A stretch of 64,000 nucleotides of DNA from Candidatus Rifleibacteriota bacterium (GCA_015233155.1 JADFYG010000001.1:1-64000); one strand, 5' to 3'. Shown: positions 52,165 to 61,185, counted from the stretch's first letter. The notes: generated by a model from the sequence alone, not told the origin. Numbers and translations are program-made.

Positions 52165-53916
52165 ATGCATACTATATCCACAGGTGAACAGCGCAAACGT
52201 CTTGGCGATACGCTGGTCGAAGCTGGACTTATAAACGCTGAGCAGCTAAAAGAAGCTCTGGGCAAGCAGAAAGCCCTGGGGCAGCGGCTCGGTCGTGTAC
52301 TTGTGGAAATGGGTCTTGCGACTGAAGAAAGTATCGCATCGACTCTTGCCAGACAGATGAACATTCCATTCCTGAATTTGAATGAGATAGTAATATCCCC
52401 GGAAGTACTGACAACGATTCCGGAATCGATTGTGCGTTCGCACAGTCTGATACCGATCCATCTCGAAGGAAACCGACTGCGGATCTCGATGGCCGATCCG
52501 CTCGATGTATTCATCATCGATGAGATTCATTACCAGACCGGCTACGAAATCGAGTCTGCCATCAGCCCCGAGTCTCAGATCGAGGCGGGTATCCGGCATT
52601 ATTATGGTACAAGTGACACGATCAAGACGGCGGTAGATACGCTGACGGCAGAGCGGCGCGATCAGTTCATCCACATGGACGAGCAATTCTTTCGCACCTT
52701 CGATTTAGGTGGCGACGAACCTGCGGTACCGATCATCAATCTGGTTAATACGATCATTCAACAGGCCATTAATGACAAGGCCAGCGATATCCACATCGAG
52801 CCGGACGAAGATCTGATAAGGGTTCGATATCGTATAGACGGTATTCTGACTGAGCTCATGAATGCGCCCAAAAACATTCAGAACGAACTTCTCTCTCGTC
52901 TTAAAATCATGGCTCAGATGGACATTTCCGAAAAACGTCTTCCACAGGACGGCCGCATCAAGGTAAAGGTCAAGGATACCGGGATCGATTTGCGCGTCAG
53001 TTCGTTGCCCACGGTTTTCGGGGAAAAAATAGTCATCCGCGTTCTTGACAAGAGCCGTCTCCAGCTTACGCTTGACCAGGTCGGTTTTGATGAGGAACTT
53101 CTGACTCTTTTCAAGACTATGTCGCGCTCGCCGAATGGAATATTTCTCATGACCGGTCCGACAGGAAGCGGAAAGACCTCCACGCTTTATGCGGCGATCA
53201 ATTTCATCCGCAGCGGCCAGGTGAACATTACTACCGTTGAAGATCCTGTCGAATACCAGATTCCTGCAATCAACCAGGTCCAGGTTCGACCGGACATAGG
53301 TCTTACGTTTGCCCGTGTGTTACGTTCAATTTTGAGACAAGATCCGAACGTTATTCTCATCGGAGAAATCCGCGACTTTGAGACTGCGCAGATTGCTATT
53401 GAGTCCGCTTTGACGGGGCACCTCGTTTTTTCAACGCTGCACACGAACGACGCGGCCTCTGCGGTCACGCGTCTGATCGAAATGGGAGTCGAGCCTTATC
53501 TGGTGGCTTCGGCCGTCATTGGTGTCGGCGGACAGCGCCTAGTACGCAAAGTCTGCACGGCATGCAAGTTTCCCTTTGAACCGGAAGCCTCTTATGCTGT
53601 CGAATTGAAGCGCAACCATCTGCCCTCCAATCGTCTGTTCAAAGGAGCAGGCTGTTTGAGCTGCCGAAAGAGTGGTTTTCTCGGACGCACGGCCATTCAC
53701 GAAATCATGACTATCGATGACGATATCCACTCCCGGATTCTGGAACGCGCATCATCCCGGACAATTCGCCAGACCGCAATAAAGAGTGGGATGCGCACTA
53801 TGCGCGAAGATGGTATTCGAAAAGCGGCTCGCGGAATTACTACAATGGATGAGGTCATTCGCCTTACGCGTCGCGAAGAGCAGGAACAGCTTCGCTCAGG
53901 GTCTATCCGTGAATAA
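52165..53916 (+). CDS. pilB: Type IV pilus / type II secretion assembly ATPase (PilB/GspE)
   Basis: Cytoplasmic hexameric ATPase of 583 residues that powers pilus or pseudopilus extension. An N-terminal MshEN/T2SSE-N domain (~5-150) starts with RLGDTLVEAGLINAEQL. The ATPase core has Walker A GPTGSGK (331-337), an Asp box ITTVEDPVEY, Walker B PNVILIGEIRD and a His box TGHLVFSTLHTNDA. A zinc-binding tetracysteine (CTAC ... CLSC) lies near residues 456-494, as in extension ATPases. No retraction ATPase (PilT) is in the window. The gene is followed after 30 bases by pilC. Confidence 0.96.
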   Translation: MHTISTGEQRKRLGDTLVEAGLINAEQLKEALGKQKALGQRLGRVLVEMGLATEESIASTLARQMNIPFLNLNEIVISPEVLTTIPESIVRSHSLIPIHLEGNRLRISMADPLDVFIIDEIHYQTGYEIESAISPESQIEAGIRHYYGTSDTIKTAVDTLTAERRDQFIHMDEQFFRTFDLGGDEPAVPIINLVNTIIQQAINDKASDIHIEPDEDLIRVRYRIDGILTELMNAPKNIQNELLSRLKIMAQMDISEKRLPQDGRIKVKVKDTGIDLRVSSLPTVFGEKIVIRVLDKSRLQLTLDQVGFDEELLTLFKTMSRSPNGIFLMTGPTGSGKTSTLYAAINFIRSGQVNITTVEDPVEYQIPAINQVQVRPDIGLTFARVLRSILRQDPNVILIGEIRDFETAQIAIESALTGHLVFSTLHTNDAASAVTRLIEMGVEPYLVASAVIGVGGQRLVRKVCTACKFPFEPEASYAVELKRNHLPSNRLFKGAGCLSCRKSGFLGRTAIHEIMTIDDDIHSRILERASSRTIRQTAIKSGMRTMREDGIRKAARGITTMDEVIRLTRREEQEQLRSGSIRE

Positions 53917-53946
53917 TTCCGGGTTTGATAATCCTCTTAAAGTCGC

Positions 53947-55218
53947 ATGAGCAGTCGTTTTAAATACCGGGCACTTGATGCCAGAGGCAAGTCCGTCGAG
54001 GGCAATATGGACGCTGCTTCGGCGGAAGAAGTCGGTATGTGGCTGACTGACCGGTCATATTTCGTCCTGGAAATATCTCAGGCCCCCGTGATGGGTTTGG
54101 CGAGTGGCAGCCGTCGTTCCGTTCATCTTTCCGTGCGCGAAATGAATTATTTTCTTATGCAGCTGTCAAGCCTCATCAATGCCGGCTGCCCGCTTCTCAT
54201 GAGTTTACAGGCCCTTCACAAGCAGCTTCCTCCGGGTGGTTTGAAAAATTTGCTGCGCGATATAAAAGAAAAAATTGAAACCGGAAAATCTTTCAGCGAA
54301 GCCCTTAAGAACCATCCGCAAACGTTTTCCAATTTGTTTATCACGATGGTGGAAGTCGGCGAGGTAGGCGGAATTCTCGATCATGTGCTCGAACGATATT
54401 CGATTATGCACGACTCATTAGAGCGAATTCGAGGCAAACTGTTCCGATCCATGATATATCCGGCATTGCTTCTGTCGATGACTCTTGTCGTCAGCATCTC
54501 GCTTCTCGTTTTCGTATTTCCGACATTTATCGAAAAAATTCAGGCGGGTGGTGGACAATTACCATTACCAACACAGCTCGTCATGAAAATTTCCGGTCTG
54601 ATCACAGGTTTTTTTGCCATCTTGTTTTCGCCGACCCGTCTGATTCCGATTACTCCGTGGATAACAATTCCGCTGTATATGATCCTGATCAGCGCCGGCG
54701 TATTGGCAATCTGGCGAAAAATCGCGCAAAACGACGACTTAAGACGCTATTGGGGAACGTTCATACTCTCGACCCCATTTCTCGGGCAGATATTCAGGCA
54801 AGTCGAGCTTTCTCTTTTCGCACGCACACTCGGAACGCTTCTCCGATGCGGAGTGCCAATTTTAACATCACTTGGGGCAGTTGAAAAAGCTCATGGAAAC
54901 CAGACATTCAAAGACGCAATGGGGGTCATAAAATCGGGAGTTGCCAGAGGTGAATCTGTGTCTATCGGCATGGGACGAAGGCAAGACTTGTTTCCAGACA
55001 GCCTGATCCTCATGACCGACGTCGGAGAGCGTGGTGGAAACATCGGTGATATGTTGGAAAAGGCGGCAGCTCTGTATGAACGCGATCTCGAAACGGCAAT
55101 CGAAACTGCGGTTACTCTGGTTGAGCCTGGTCTGGTTTTATTTCTTGCGGGGTTCGTAGTATTGATTGCTCTTGCCATGTACCTCCCATTGTTTGACATA
55201 ATGCGGGTGGTGCGATAG
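53947..55218 (+). CDS. pilC: Pilus assembly inner-membrane platform protein (PilC/GspF)
   Basis: Polytopic membrane protein of 423 residues that couples the ATPase to pilin insertion. It has two T2SSF domains: residues ~70-190 (FLMQLSSLINAGCPLLMSLQ ... FSNLFITMVEVGEVGGIL) and ~275-395 (SLFARTLGTLLRCGVPILTSL ... LMTDVGERGGNIGDML). Three membrane segments are visible, including one at the C-terminus (LVLFLAGFVVLIALAMYLPL). Length is typical. It lies between pilB and the first pilin gene, the standard order in type IV pilus and T2SS operons. Confidence 0.96.
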   Translation: MSSRFKYRALDARGKSVEGNMDAASAEEVGMWLTDRSYFVLEISQAPVMGLASGSRRSVHLSVREMNYFLMQLSSLINAGCPLLMSLQALHKQLPPGGLKNLLRDIKEKIETGKSFSEALKNHPQTFSNLFITMVEVGEVGGILDHVLERYSIMHDSLERIRGKLFRSMIYPALLLSMTLVVSISLLVFVFPTFIEKIQAGGGQLPLPTQLVMKISGLITGFFAILFSPTRLIPITPWITIPLYMILISAGVLAIWRKIAQNDDLRRYWGTFILSTPFLGQIFRQVELSLFARTLGTLLRCGVPILTSLGAVEKAHGNQTFKDAMGVIKSGVARGESVSIGMGRRQDLFPDSLILMTDVGERGGNIGDMLEKAAALYERDLETAIETAVTLVEPGLVLFLAGFVVLIALAMYLPLFDIMRVVR

Positions 55219-55250
55219 AGTATGTTCTAATTCCTCCGGGGAGAGACCCA

Positions 55251-55766
55251 ATGAAGAAATGTGGTTACACGCTTGTCGAGCTTCTGATAGTCCTCCTGCT
55301 CATAGGTATCCTGGTGGCGATAGCTGTTCCAAAGTATCAAAGCCTGGCGTCGATGGCACGTGCCAAATCATGCCTTTCCAACCAGAAGGCTATAGAAAGC
55401 ATGATTTCGCTCTGGGAAGCCAAAAACTTCGAACTAGATGGCGGCAAGAACCGCTACGCCTGGATTGATCGTCAGGGCAACCTCCGCTGGAAGTATTCGA
55501 ACGCTGTTTTGCCTTTGAACGAGATTGCAAAGGACAGTAAACTGTTTATTTGTCCGGAAGCTTCGAATCGTTGGGGTCTGACTTGGCCGGGTTCGAGTTA
55601 TCGTTTCTACAACACCGATAACACCGGGTTGTGGATAATTGGTTCAACCGGCAGCATGGGTGGTCGTGGTGCCGTTTGCGCCATCCGCCTTGGACCCCGC
55701 TGGATCGGCATGAACGGGCAGATGGGGCCGGACGGTTCCAAGGACGGCGCCCACCATTACTGGTGA
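55251..55766 (+). CDS. Major pilin/pseudopilin candidate (GspG/PilA-like)
   Basis: Protein of 171 residues with a six-residue-class leader (MKKCG) and YTLVELLIVLLLIGILVAIAVPKYQSL, the canonical N-terminal helix of GspG and PilA with Glu5 and Pro22. The C-terminal part contains SNRWGLTWPGSSYRFY and ends in a Gly-rich stretch. Its place right after pilC and its complete N-terminal motif make it the best candidate for the major subunit. It overlaps the next pilin gene as GTGA. The mature protein contains several cysteines (CLSNQ, FICPEA), which might form disulfides. Confidence 0.9.
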   Translation: MKKCGYTLVELLIVLLLIGILVAIAVPKYQSLASMARAKSCLSNQKAIESMISLWEAKNFELDGGKNRYAWIDRQGNLRWKYSNAVLPLNEIAKDSKLFICPEASNRWGLTWPGSSYRFYNTDNTGLWIIGSTGSMGGRGAVCAIRLGPRWIGMNGQMGPDGSKDGAHHYW

Positions 55767-56176
55767 CCGGATCCCGAAGAAGTTCGGGATTCACTTTGGT
55801 AGAGGTCCTGACGGTTCTGTTGCTTGTCGGCATTCTTACCTGCACAGGTACCGCTTTCTATGTGGGTCTCGCCCAGGAAACCAACGAACGCACTCAAATT
55901 TCATCGCTTCAGGCATTTATCGCTGCCTGTCGCGGACGTGCCCGTCTGCGTGGTATACCCGTCGAGCTTCGCCTAGTGCAATCAACCCTTTCAGCTATCG
56001 ATGCGCCGGCATTATCAATGGGGCTATCAAGTCGATTATCCGGGCAGTTATGCAAACAACTTGGCGGACTGGTTTTTTCAGCCTCAGCAACATTGTTGGC
56101 TGGCAAACCAGTTCATCGTCTGCTGGTCACTTTTGAAGGGTCGAATGCGTCCGCAGTATTGACGCTTGATGAATGA
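55763..56176 (+). CDS. Prepilin-type pseudopilin, GspH-like
   Basis: Protein of 137 residues starting at a GTG that overlaps the previous stop (GTGA). The leader MTGSRRSSG is followed by FTLVEVLTVLLLVGILTCTG, a prepilin site with Glu5. The segment SSLQAFIAACRGRARLRGIPVEL resembles GspH/FimT, where a region with small residues and Arg follows the helix. In T2SS operons GspH follows GspG, as here. The stop overlaps the next start by four bases (ATGA). Confidence 0.88.
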   Translation: MTGSRRSSGFTLVEVLTVLLLVGILTCTGTAFYVGLAQETNERTQISSLQAFIAACRGRARLRGIPVELRLVQSTLSAIDAPALSMGLSSRLSGQLCKQLGGLVFSASATLLAGKPVHRLLVTFEGSNASAVLTLDE

Positions 56177-56553
56177 TGAGCGCAAGTAAGCAAGGGTTTT
56201 CGCTGATCGAAATCCTGCTTTCCCTGATGATTCTTTCCGGGACGGTAGTTTCGCTGGTAAGTGGGATTGGTTCGGCGGAAAGTCTTGACCGGCACACTCG
56301 TTTCGAATACGAAGCGACTACGCTGGCTGAGCGGGAACTTGAAATTCTGAAATCTGATCTGTTGTCAGGGAAGCGTTCGCCTGGGCCGCGCGGAGGACCG
56401 GGGCGTTTTCGACTCCACCCCGGCTGGACTTCCCGCATTGCCTGGGCTGCCCCCGATGCTGATGGCGCTGTAAGGCTTGCAAGCGAAATTATTCATGGCT
56501 CCGACAGGGTTCGGCTTGAATCATTCCTGTATGTGCCTGCGAGTGTTCACTGA
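56173..56553 (+). CDS. Prepilin-type pseudopilin, GspI-like
   Basis: Small protein of 126 residues: leader MMSASKQG and FSLIEILLSLMILSGTVVSL, a prepilin site with Glu5, then YEATTLAERELEILKSDL, typical of GspI. Two adjacent ATGs (56173 and 56176) could start it; the first overlaps the upstream stop. It occupies the GspI position between GspH- and GspJ-like genes. Confidence 0.87.
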   Translation: MMSASKQGFSLIEILLSLMILSGTVVSLVSGIGSAESLDRHTRFEYEATTLAERELEILKSDLLSGKRSPGPRGGPGRFRLHPGWTSRIAWAAPDADGAVRLASEIIHGSDRVRLESFLYVPASVH

Positions 56554-56554
56554 A

Positions 56555-57025
56555 ATGCGCGCACATCAGCTTGCCACATTTAGCCATGCTGGTTTCACGT
56601 TGATTGAAGTATCGATCAGCCTGCTGATCATGGGCCTTGCTATCAGCGGTCTTCTCGATCTGCTTCACTGGGGGCAGCTTCGCTATACCACTATTGAGCG
56701 TGATTCCAGGACTCGCATGGCAGTCGCGGAAATTCGGAGAAGCGTTCGCAAAGCTATTATCACGGGGCATCTTCCGCTTGAGGTGCGCGACGGAAAACTT
56801 GTCGATACCGATTCGCTGTCTGCTGATCATCAGTCGACACAAACCCGGCCGGGCGAACTCGCTGAAACATTACGCATAGCGAGTATTGCTGTGCGACCAT
56901 ATGATACACAGTCCGTTTTCGTTAAACTGGATCTTTTTGACGACTTGAATCACGACGGGCGCATTCAATCAGTGGAACGACTTCCAAGCACAGTCTGGTG
57001 TTTTCGATTGCGAGACAGCCAGTGA
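56555..57025 (+). CDS. Prepilin-type pseudopilin, GspJ-like
   Basis: Protein of 156 residues from the ATG at 56555, one base after the previous stop codon. Leader MRAHQLATFSHAG, then FTLIEVSISLLIMGLAISGL with Glu5. The segment SRTRMAVAEIRRSVRKAI resembles the post-helix region of GspJ. An upstream ATG (56477) lies inside the GspI-like gene and would give an implausible leader. The next gene overlaps as GTGA. Confidence 0.87.
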   Translation: MRAHQLATFSHAGFTLIEVSISLLIMGLAISGLLDLLHWGQLRYTTIERDSRTRMAVAEIRRSVRKAIITGHLPLEVRDGKLVDTDSLSADHQSTQTRPGELAETLRIASIAVRPYDTQSVFVKLDLFDDLNHDGRIQSVERLPSTVWCFRLRDSQ

Positions 57026-57504
57026 AATCGTCCAGACGCGGGTTTACACTTATTGTCACATTCATGGTCACGACGGTGCTGTTCATTTTTGTCCTTGGAG
57101 CTGCCGATCTGGTGCGAGCCAATCTCGACCTTTCGAGATCATCACTTCTGGAAACTGTCGCATTTCATGCAGCAGATGGTGGCCTGGAACGCGGTCTGGC
57201 ACGTTTGCGTAATCACCCTTTTGCACCATTTAAACTTGCATATTCCGTCGATCTCGGTGGCTTGCGCAAGGCTGACGTACAAATAGAAGCAGTGCAAACT
57301 CCTGTCGAAAATACAGCAACCGGGAGCAGCTCAGGCACCAATGAAGGCATTAGTGGAACCTCAGCATCATTCTCAATCGATCTTATTGTTAATACTGTAA
57401 TTCGTGAAGGTGGGCGTCTTTCTGCCCGTAAAAAACTTTCCCGTAAGGGCATTCTCGACCTTCCCGGCCGTCAGGCTTGCGGTCGTTTCTCGGAGGAATC
57501 ATGA
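57022..57504 (+). CDS. PilX/GspK-like pilin protein lacking Glu5
   Basis: Protein of 160 residues starting at a GTG overlapping the previous stop (GTGA). Leader MKSSRRG precedes FTLIVTFMVTTVLFIFVLGA: it looks like a prepilin site, but the residue at mature position 5 is Val, not Glu. After the helix, AFHAADGGLERGLARLRNH is the PilX/GspK segment. GspK and other tip pseudopilins characteristically lack Glu5, so this is the K-type member of the G-H-I-J-K set. It is much shorter than the PilX-like proteins in the other clusters (757 and 836 residues). It overlaps the PilM-PilN gene by ATGA. Confidence 0.86.
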   Translation: MKSSRRGFTLIVTFMVTTVLFIFVLGAADLVRANLDLSRSSLLETVAFHAADGGLERGLARLRNHPFAPFKLAYSVDLGGLRKADVQIEAVQTPVENTATGSSSGTNEGISGTSASFSIDLIVNTVIREGGRLSARKKLSRKGILDLPGRQACGRFSEES

Positions 57505-59228
57505 AACCAGACTTGCCAGACGGCTTACATATTGCGTTCGACCTCGGCGTATATGCGCTGAAAGCAGTTGTCGTCGAACGCACGGGCGGTCGCGACCGTA
57601 TCACGGCAATCGAAGAAGAGACGCTGCATCCGCCCGGTGATTTCCCCGGCGAGAACGAGTATCGCGAGAATCAGACAGCAATTCTGAAAAGGCTTTCCGA
57701 TCGCCTTCCGGTGAAAACCGCGCGCAGTATCATGGCGACGTTCAACAGTCGCGAGCTGCAGTTCAAGATAGTGGAACTTCCCCAACAGGTTGCAGACAGC
57801 CAGCTCGAAAACGTTCTGAGCTGGGAGGCAAAAAAAATGTTGTCGCCGACGTTTCGTTCAGAGCCGTGTCTGTATGCCTATAGACCATTGCGGTCGGGCG
57901 GAACTCAATTCGCATTGTCAGTGGTGCCGCTTTCACATTTGCGCCGATTTATCGAGATATTCGAAGCTGCGGATTTGCGACTTGACGGCATTTATCCTGA
58001 GTCGCTGACTGGATTGGCTGTCAGGGACTGTCTGCCCAACGCCGCTCTGCCAGCTCTTTCACTGATCAACGTAGGACATCTCACAACGCATATTCACATT
58101 TTTTCCGGCGGAGATCTAAAATTTTACCGACACATTCCGTCTGGAATGGGGGAGGTTCCTGACCCTGCTCAACCTGGAGAAATGGAAGTATATACACAAA
58201 AAATCCGATTTAGTTTCGACTATTTTCGTGCAGTCACAAAACTTGGCGGAATAGATGAAATTCAGTTTCTGGGCGGCGGAATATGTCGGCCTGGTTTCAT
58301 GGCCTATTCGCGTGACTATTTTGCGCCAGGTCGCACACTGAACCTCGACCTTTCTTCTCGTTTCGATATCACGCCGGTCATTAATCACCAGGGAAGTGAC
58401 GGACTGGGGCTTGCTCCATTTCTTCCAGCCATGACTGCTTTTCTCGCTCACCTCGAAGCTTCTTCAAAAGTATTGTTTGCATCGACCAATCTTCGTGGAC
58501 GCCTGCGTTTCATGGAAGACCAGGAGCGATGGACAAATCTGGCGCGTACGCTTCCCAGGGTTTTTGCAGTCACGGGTTTGATCGTCATGGCTCTCATATT
58601 TTTATGGTGGCGTGGCGAAATAGACAGAGACCGGCTTGTATTTAAGGATCGGCTGGCGACGGCAGAAATGAAAAACGCCAGTCTTCGAACCAAGCTGACT
58701 CAGCGCCGCAGTCAGGAAGCTGTTCTTAAACTCCATGAGCGTAAGGCGCTCGCTCCCCTGCTCAGGGACCGCCTGAGCGCGGGAGAAATTATGTTGGATG
58801 TCATTCTTTCCAAACCGGAAAGTATTTCTTTGAGGGATTTTGAAATACTTCCAGCAGGAGTTGAACCCTCCGAAGAGACCGATGAAACCAGCGATGGAAA
58901 AGTTTCGTCGGACTCCGAAAATCCTTTAGGAGTAGCGCTTAACCCCGAAGGTGCGATTCCTTTTATTCCGTCATCCCAGAACATAGGCAATTCGCGCACC
59001 TTTTCCGGCATCGGAACAGGTGATTCCGGGAATGAGTCGAGAGGTGATCCGATCGATAATCTGGGCGGAGAGATTTTGTTTTTACGGGGAACAGCGGGTG
59101 ACGAGCCAACGTTTCTCGCATTCGTCGACACATTGAGAACAAAGGATGTGATCATGAAATATCGGCGCATCACCGCACGCAAGGATGGCGGGAAGCTCCG
59201 TTTTTCACTGGAAGGCGAACTCCCATGA
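57501..59228 (+). CDS. PilM-PilN fusion-like assembly protein
   Basis: Protein of 575 residues joining two components usually encoded by separate genes. Residues ~1-340 are an actin-like PilM/GspL-cytoplasmic domain: FDLGVYALKAVVVERTGG resembles the phosphate-1 loop, and SLINVGHLTTHIHIF, QFLGGGI resemble the later actin-fold motifs. A membrane helix near residue 365 (VFAVTGLIVMALIFLWW) is followed by a PilN-like periplasmic coiled coil and small domain, with a low-complexity insert. The result has the topology of GspL. The ATG at 57501 has GGAGGAATC directly upstream and overlaps the previous stop. It is followed by a PilO-like gene, as expected. Confidence 0.88.
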   Translation: MKPDLPDGLHIAFDLGVYALKAVVVERTGGRDRITAIEEETLHPPGDFPGENEYRENQTAILKRLSDRLPVKTARSIMATFNSRELQFKIVELPQQVADSQLENVLSWEAKKMLSPTFRSEPCLYAYRPLRSGGTQFALSVVPLSHLRRFIEIFEAADLRLDGIYPESLTGLAVRDCLPNAALPALSLINVGHLTTHIHIFSGGDLKFYRHIPSGMGEVPDPAQPGEMEVYTQKIRFSFDYFRAVTKLGGIDEIQFLGGGICRPGFMAYSRDYFAPGRTLNLDLSSRFDITPVINHQGSDGLGLAPFLPAMTAFLAHLEASSKVLFASTNLRGRLRFMEDQERWTNLARTLPRVFAVTGLIVMALIFLWWRGEIDRDRLVFKDRLATAEMKNASLRTKLTQRRSQEAVLKLHERKALAPLLRDRLSAGEIMLDVILSKPESISLRDFEILPAGVEPSEETDETSDGKVSSDSENPLGVALNPEGAIPFIPSSQNIGNSRTFSGIGTGDSGNESRGDPIDNLGGEILFLRGTAGDEPTFLAFVDTLRTKDVIMKYRRITARKDGGKLRFSLEGELP

Positions 59229-59935
59229 AAGATACAGTAAAATTTCTGGTGGTCGTTGGAGTAATGCTGGGTATCGTGTTTGTCGCGGGTAGAGGTTTGT
59301 TGATAGTTCCATTGCTGAATGAGTGCAGCGAAATGAGCGCTTCCGCCATTCGTGCTGAAAGCGATTTGCATAGTCTTCAACAGCAGCTCGATAAAATCCC
59401 TGCTTCGCCGAATGGTTTAGATAAAAACATGAAAACATCTCGACTACGCCCGCTAAGGGCCGGAAGCGAAAACAAGGCAGTTGCAATGCTGTTCGAAGCA
59501 GCTTCCACGACCGGCGCTCTGATCGAGCGGTGCGAACTCATGCCTGCGTTTCTGTTAAAGGCTCCAGAGGAGAATGAGCCGGAGAAGTCTGCTGTCAACG
59601 CGGACATGACGCTTCCTCCTCTTGATGAAAATGGCATGCCGATAAATGCATCCACTGACGATGTTACCGATGAAAACCATGGCGCACATGTGATTCCGGT
59701 GCGTTTGCACCTGCACGGGACCTATAGAAGTCTTGGCATGTTCCTGAATGAGCTCGACAGTAAACTCGGTTTGTTCGGCACACGAATGATGACATTGTCC
59801 TTCGATACTTCCGGCATCGGCAAGGGATCCATCGAGCTCGTTTTGCCCGTTACGAAATCTGTGCCAAAACGTGAAGAAACTGGCCATGCGCCTTCATATT
59901 CCGTTTCACCGGCGCCACAAGGAGAAGAGCAATGA
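59225..59935 (+). CDS. PilO/GspM-like assembly protein
   Basis: Protein of 236 residues with one N-terminal membrane helix (FLVVVGVMLGIVFVAGRGLL), a short coiled coil (~35-60), a ~100-residue region with acidic linker, and a C-terminal ferredoxin-like domain (VIPVRLHLHGTYRSLGMFLNELDS), the pattern of PilO/GspM. It would pair with the PilN-like part of the preceding protein in the inner-membrane alignment complex. It overlaps both neighbours by four bases (ATGA). Confidence 0.82.
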   Translation: MKDTVKFLVVVGVMLGIVFVAGRGLLIVPLLNECSEMSASAIRAESDLHSLQQQLDKIPASPNGLDKNMKTSRLRPLRAGSENKAVAMLFEAASTTGALIERCELMPAFLLKAPEENEPEKSAVNADMTLPPLDENGMPINASTDDVTDENHGAHVIPVRLHLHGTYRSLGMFLNELDSKLGLFGTRMMTLSFDTSGIGKGSIELVLPVTKSVPKREETGHAPSYSVSPAPQGEEQ

Positions 59936-60264
59936 AGTTAGGCGAAGAAACCTGGAAATGGTCTCTGGTAATCATATTGCTGGCCGTTTTTATTCTGGTG
60001 GGCAATCAGGCGTGGCGATCATTCAACAACCCGGATGATCAGTTCGAACCTCCTGAAGATTATTTGAAGGGTGATTCCTTCGATCAGGAACACCGGGATC
60101 ATGGCCCCGGTGCCGGACAACCGGTCGAGGTTCCGGAGTCAACCACTGGAAGCGGAGCAGCACATGTTTCTGGACAGCCCGATCAGCAGAATGGTCCGGA
60201 CATTCCTGTCGAACATCCGGCGACATCCGCCTGGGATCAGATAAAAGACCCTGCGAAGCCGTGA
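59932..60264 (+). CDS. Small single-pass membrane protein of the pilus operon
   Basis: Protein of 110 residues: a short cytoplasmic start, one membrane helix (WSLVIILLAVFILVGNQAW) and a ~80-residue Pro/Asp/Gln-rich exported tail without a recognisable fold. Its place after the PilO-like gene is where PilP or GspC-like secretin-linking proteins are found, and a disordered periplasmic tail fits a linking role, but there is no HR domain. It overlaps both neighbours (ATGA and GTGA). Function unknown. Confidence 0.78.
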   Translation: MKLGEETWKWSLVIILLAVFILVGNQAWRSFNNPDDQFEPPEDYLKGDSFDQEHRDHGPGAGQPVEVPESTTGSGAAHVSGQPDQQNGPDIPVEHPATSAWDQIKDPAKP

Positions 60265-61112
60265 CAAATCATTCTATCTTGCGGCATCGGTTTTTGTTCT
60301 TTGCGGTGGCGCTTACAGCCCTCTGGTGGGCCGGCAATATCATTTCAGTTACCGCCCTGGAATTATCCGAACCATTAAGACAGGCTTCGGAGCAAATGCG
60401 TTCTGGCCACTTCGATGAGGCGCGGCGACTTGCTCAGTCGGTTCAATCCGCGTTTCCACGTGAAATCGAACCTATGCTTCTGTTGGGCGAGATAGAGATT
60501 GCAGCCGGCCGCATTGGTAATGCCCGAACCTGGTTTCGTCTCGCGTCCGGAGTTAATCGTTCCCATCCGCTCGTCATTTTATACAAGAAATTTTTTGATG
60601 AAATAGAGCACCGACGGGGACCACTGAATGATTTATCGACGCCTTTGCCATCCGCTGATCCTGCAATCACGGCACGCAGCCTCAGGCGTGGGTGGTTCGA
60701 GTCCGGCGGCATGATTCTTTCTCCCAGAGTAAAAACTCCCGTTTCCGGTCCTGTCGATAAACTTGGTGTTGCGAGCGCCCCGAGCGGCGTTTTAGTTGCG
60801 GCTTCCACGGAACAGCAAGCCGTCGAAGCAATGGGAAAACGTCATTTTCTGCACGCGTATCTCCTTTATGCGGAGCTTGTACGCGATCACCCGCAGGAAC
60901 TCGATTATCTTTTTGGAAAAGCATCTGCAGCCCTGGCCATGGGAAGGGCAACAGAAGCACGCATGATCCTGTTGCCCCTTTATGTGGCTCACCCGGACCA
61001 GTCTCGCATTGCGGAACTTCTCGTGCAGTCCAGCCGGGCTATGTCACGTCGGGAAATCGCATCGTCAACGGTTTCTATAAATACCAGCGGAGTACGTGGA
61101 TTCAGAAAATGA
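60261..61112 (+). CDS. Exported TPR-like protein closing the pilus operon
   Basis: Protein of 283 residues starting at a GTG overlapping the previous stop (GTGA). An N-terminal hydrophobic segment (FLFFAVALTALWWAGNIISV) acts as a signal peptide or anchor. Two helical parts with TPR-like repeats (EQMRSGHFDEARRLAQSV, LLGEIEIAAGRIGNARTWF and HFLHAYLLYAELVRDHPQEL) flank a linker. It may act as a periplasmic scaffold. It is the last gene of the thirteen-gene operon begun at 50535; a hairpin follows the stop. Confidence 0.83.
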   Translation: MTNHSILRHRFLFFAVALTALWWAGNIISVTALELSEPLRQASEQMRSGHFDEARRLAQSVQSAFPREIEPMLLLGEIEIAAGRIGNARTWFRLASGVNRSHPLVILYKKFFDEIEHRRGPLNDLSTPLPSADPAITARSLRRGWFESGGMILSPRVKTPVSGPVDKLGVASAPSGVLVAASTEQQAVEAMGKRHFLHAYLLYAELVRDHPQELDYLFGKASAALAMGRATEARMILLPLYVAHPDQSRIAELLVQSSRAMSRREIASSTVSINTSGVRGFRK

Positions 61113-61120
61113 TCCATAAA

Positions 61121-61156
61121 CGCAGCAGGGGCACACGGTAGTGCGCCCCTGCTGCG
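61121..61156. terminator. Hairpin between convergent genes
   Basis: A 12-base GC-rich stem (CGCAGCAGGGGC at 61121-61132 with GCCCCTGCTGCG at 61145-61156) lies 8 bases past the stop of the pilus operon and 29 bases past the end of the convergent reverse gene. T-rich tracts next to it are weak on both strands, so it may be a modest bidirectional terminator. Confidence 0.65.
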
Positions 61157-61185
61157 AATCATTCGGTATTTGTGACTGCCGGAAG

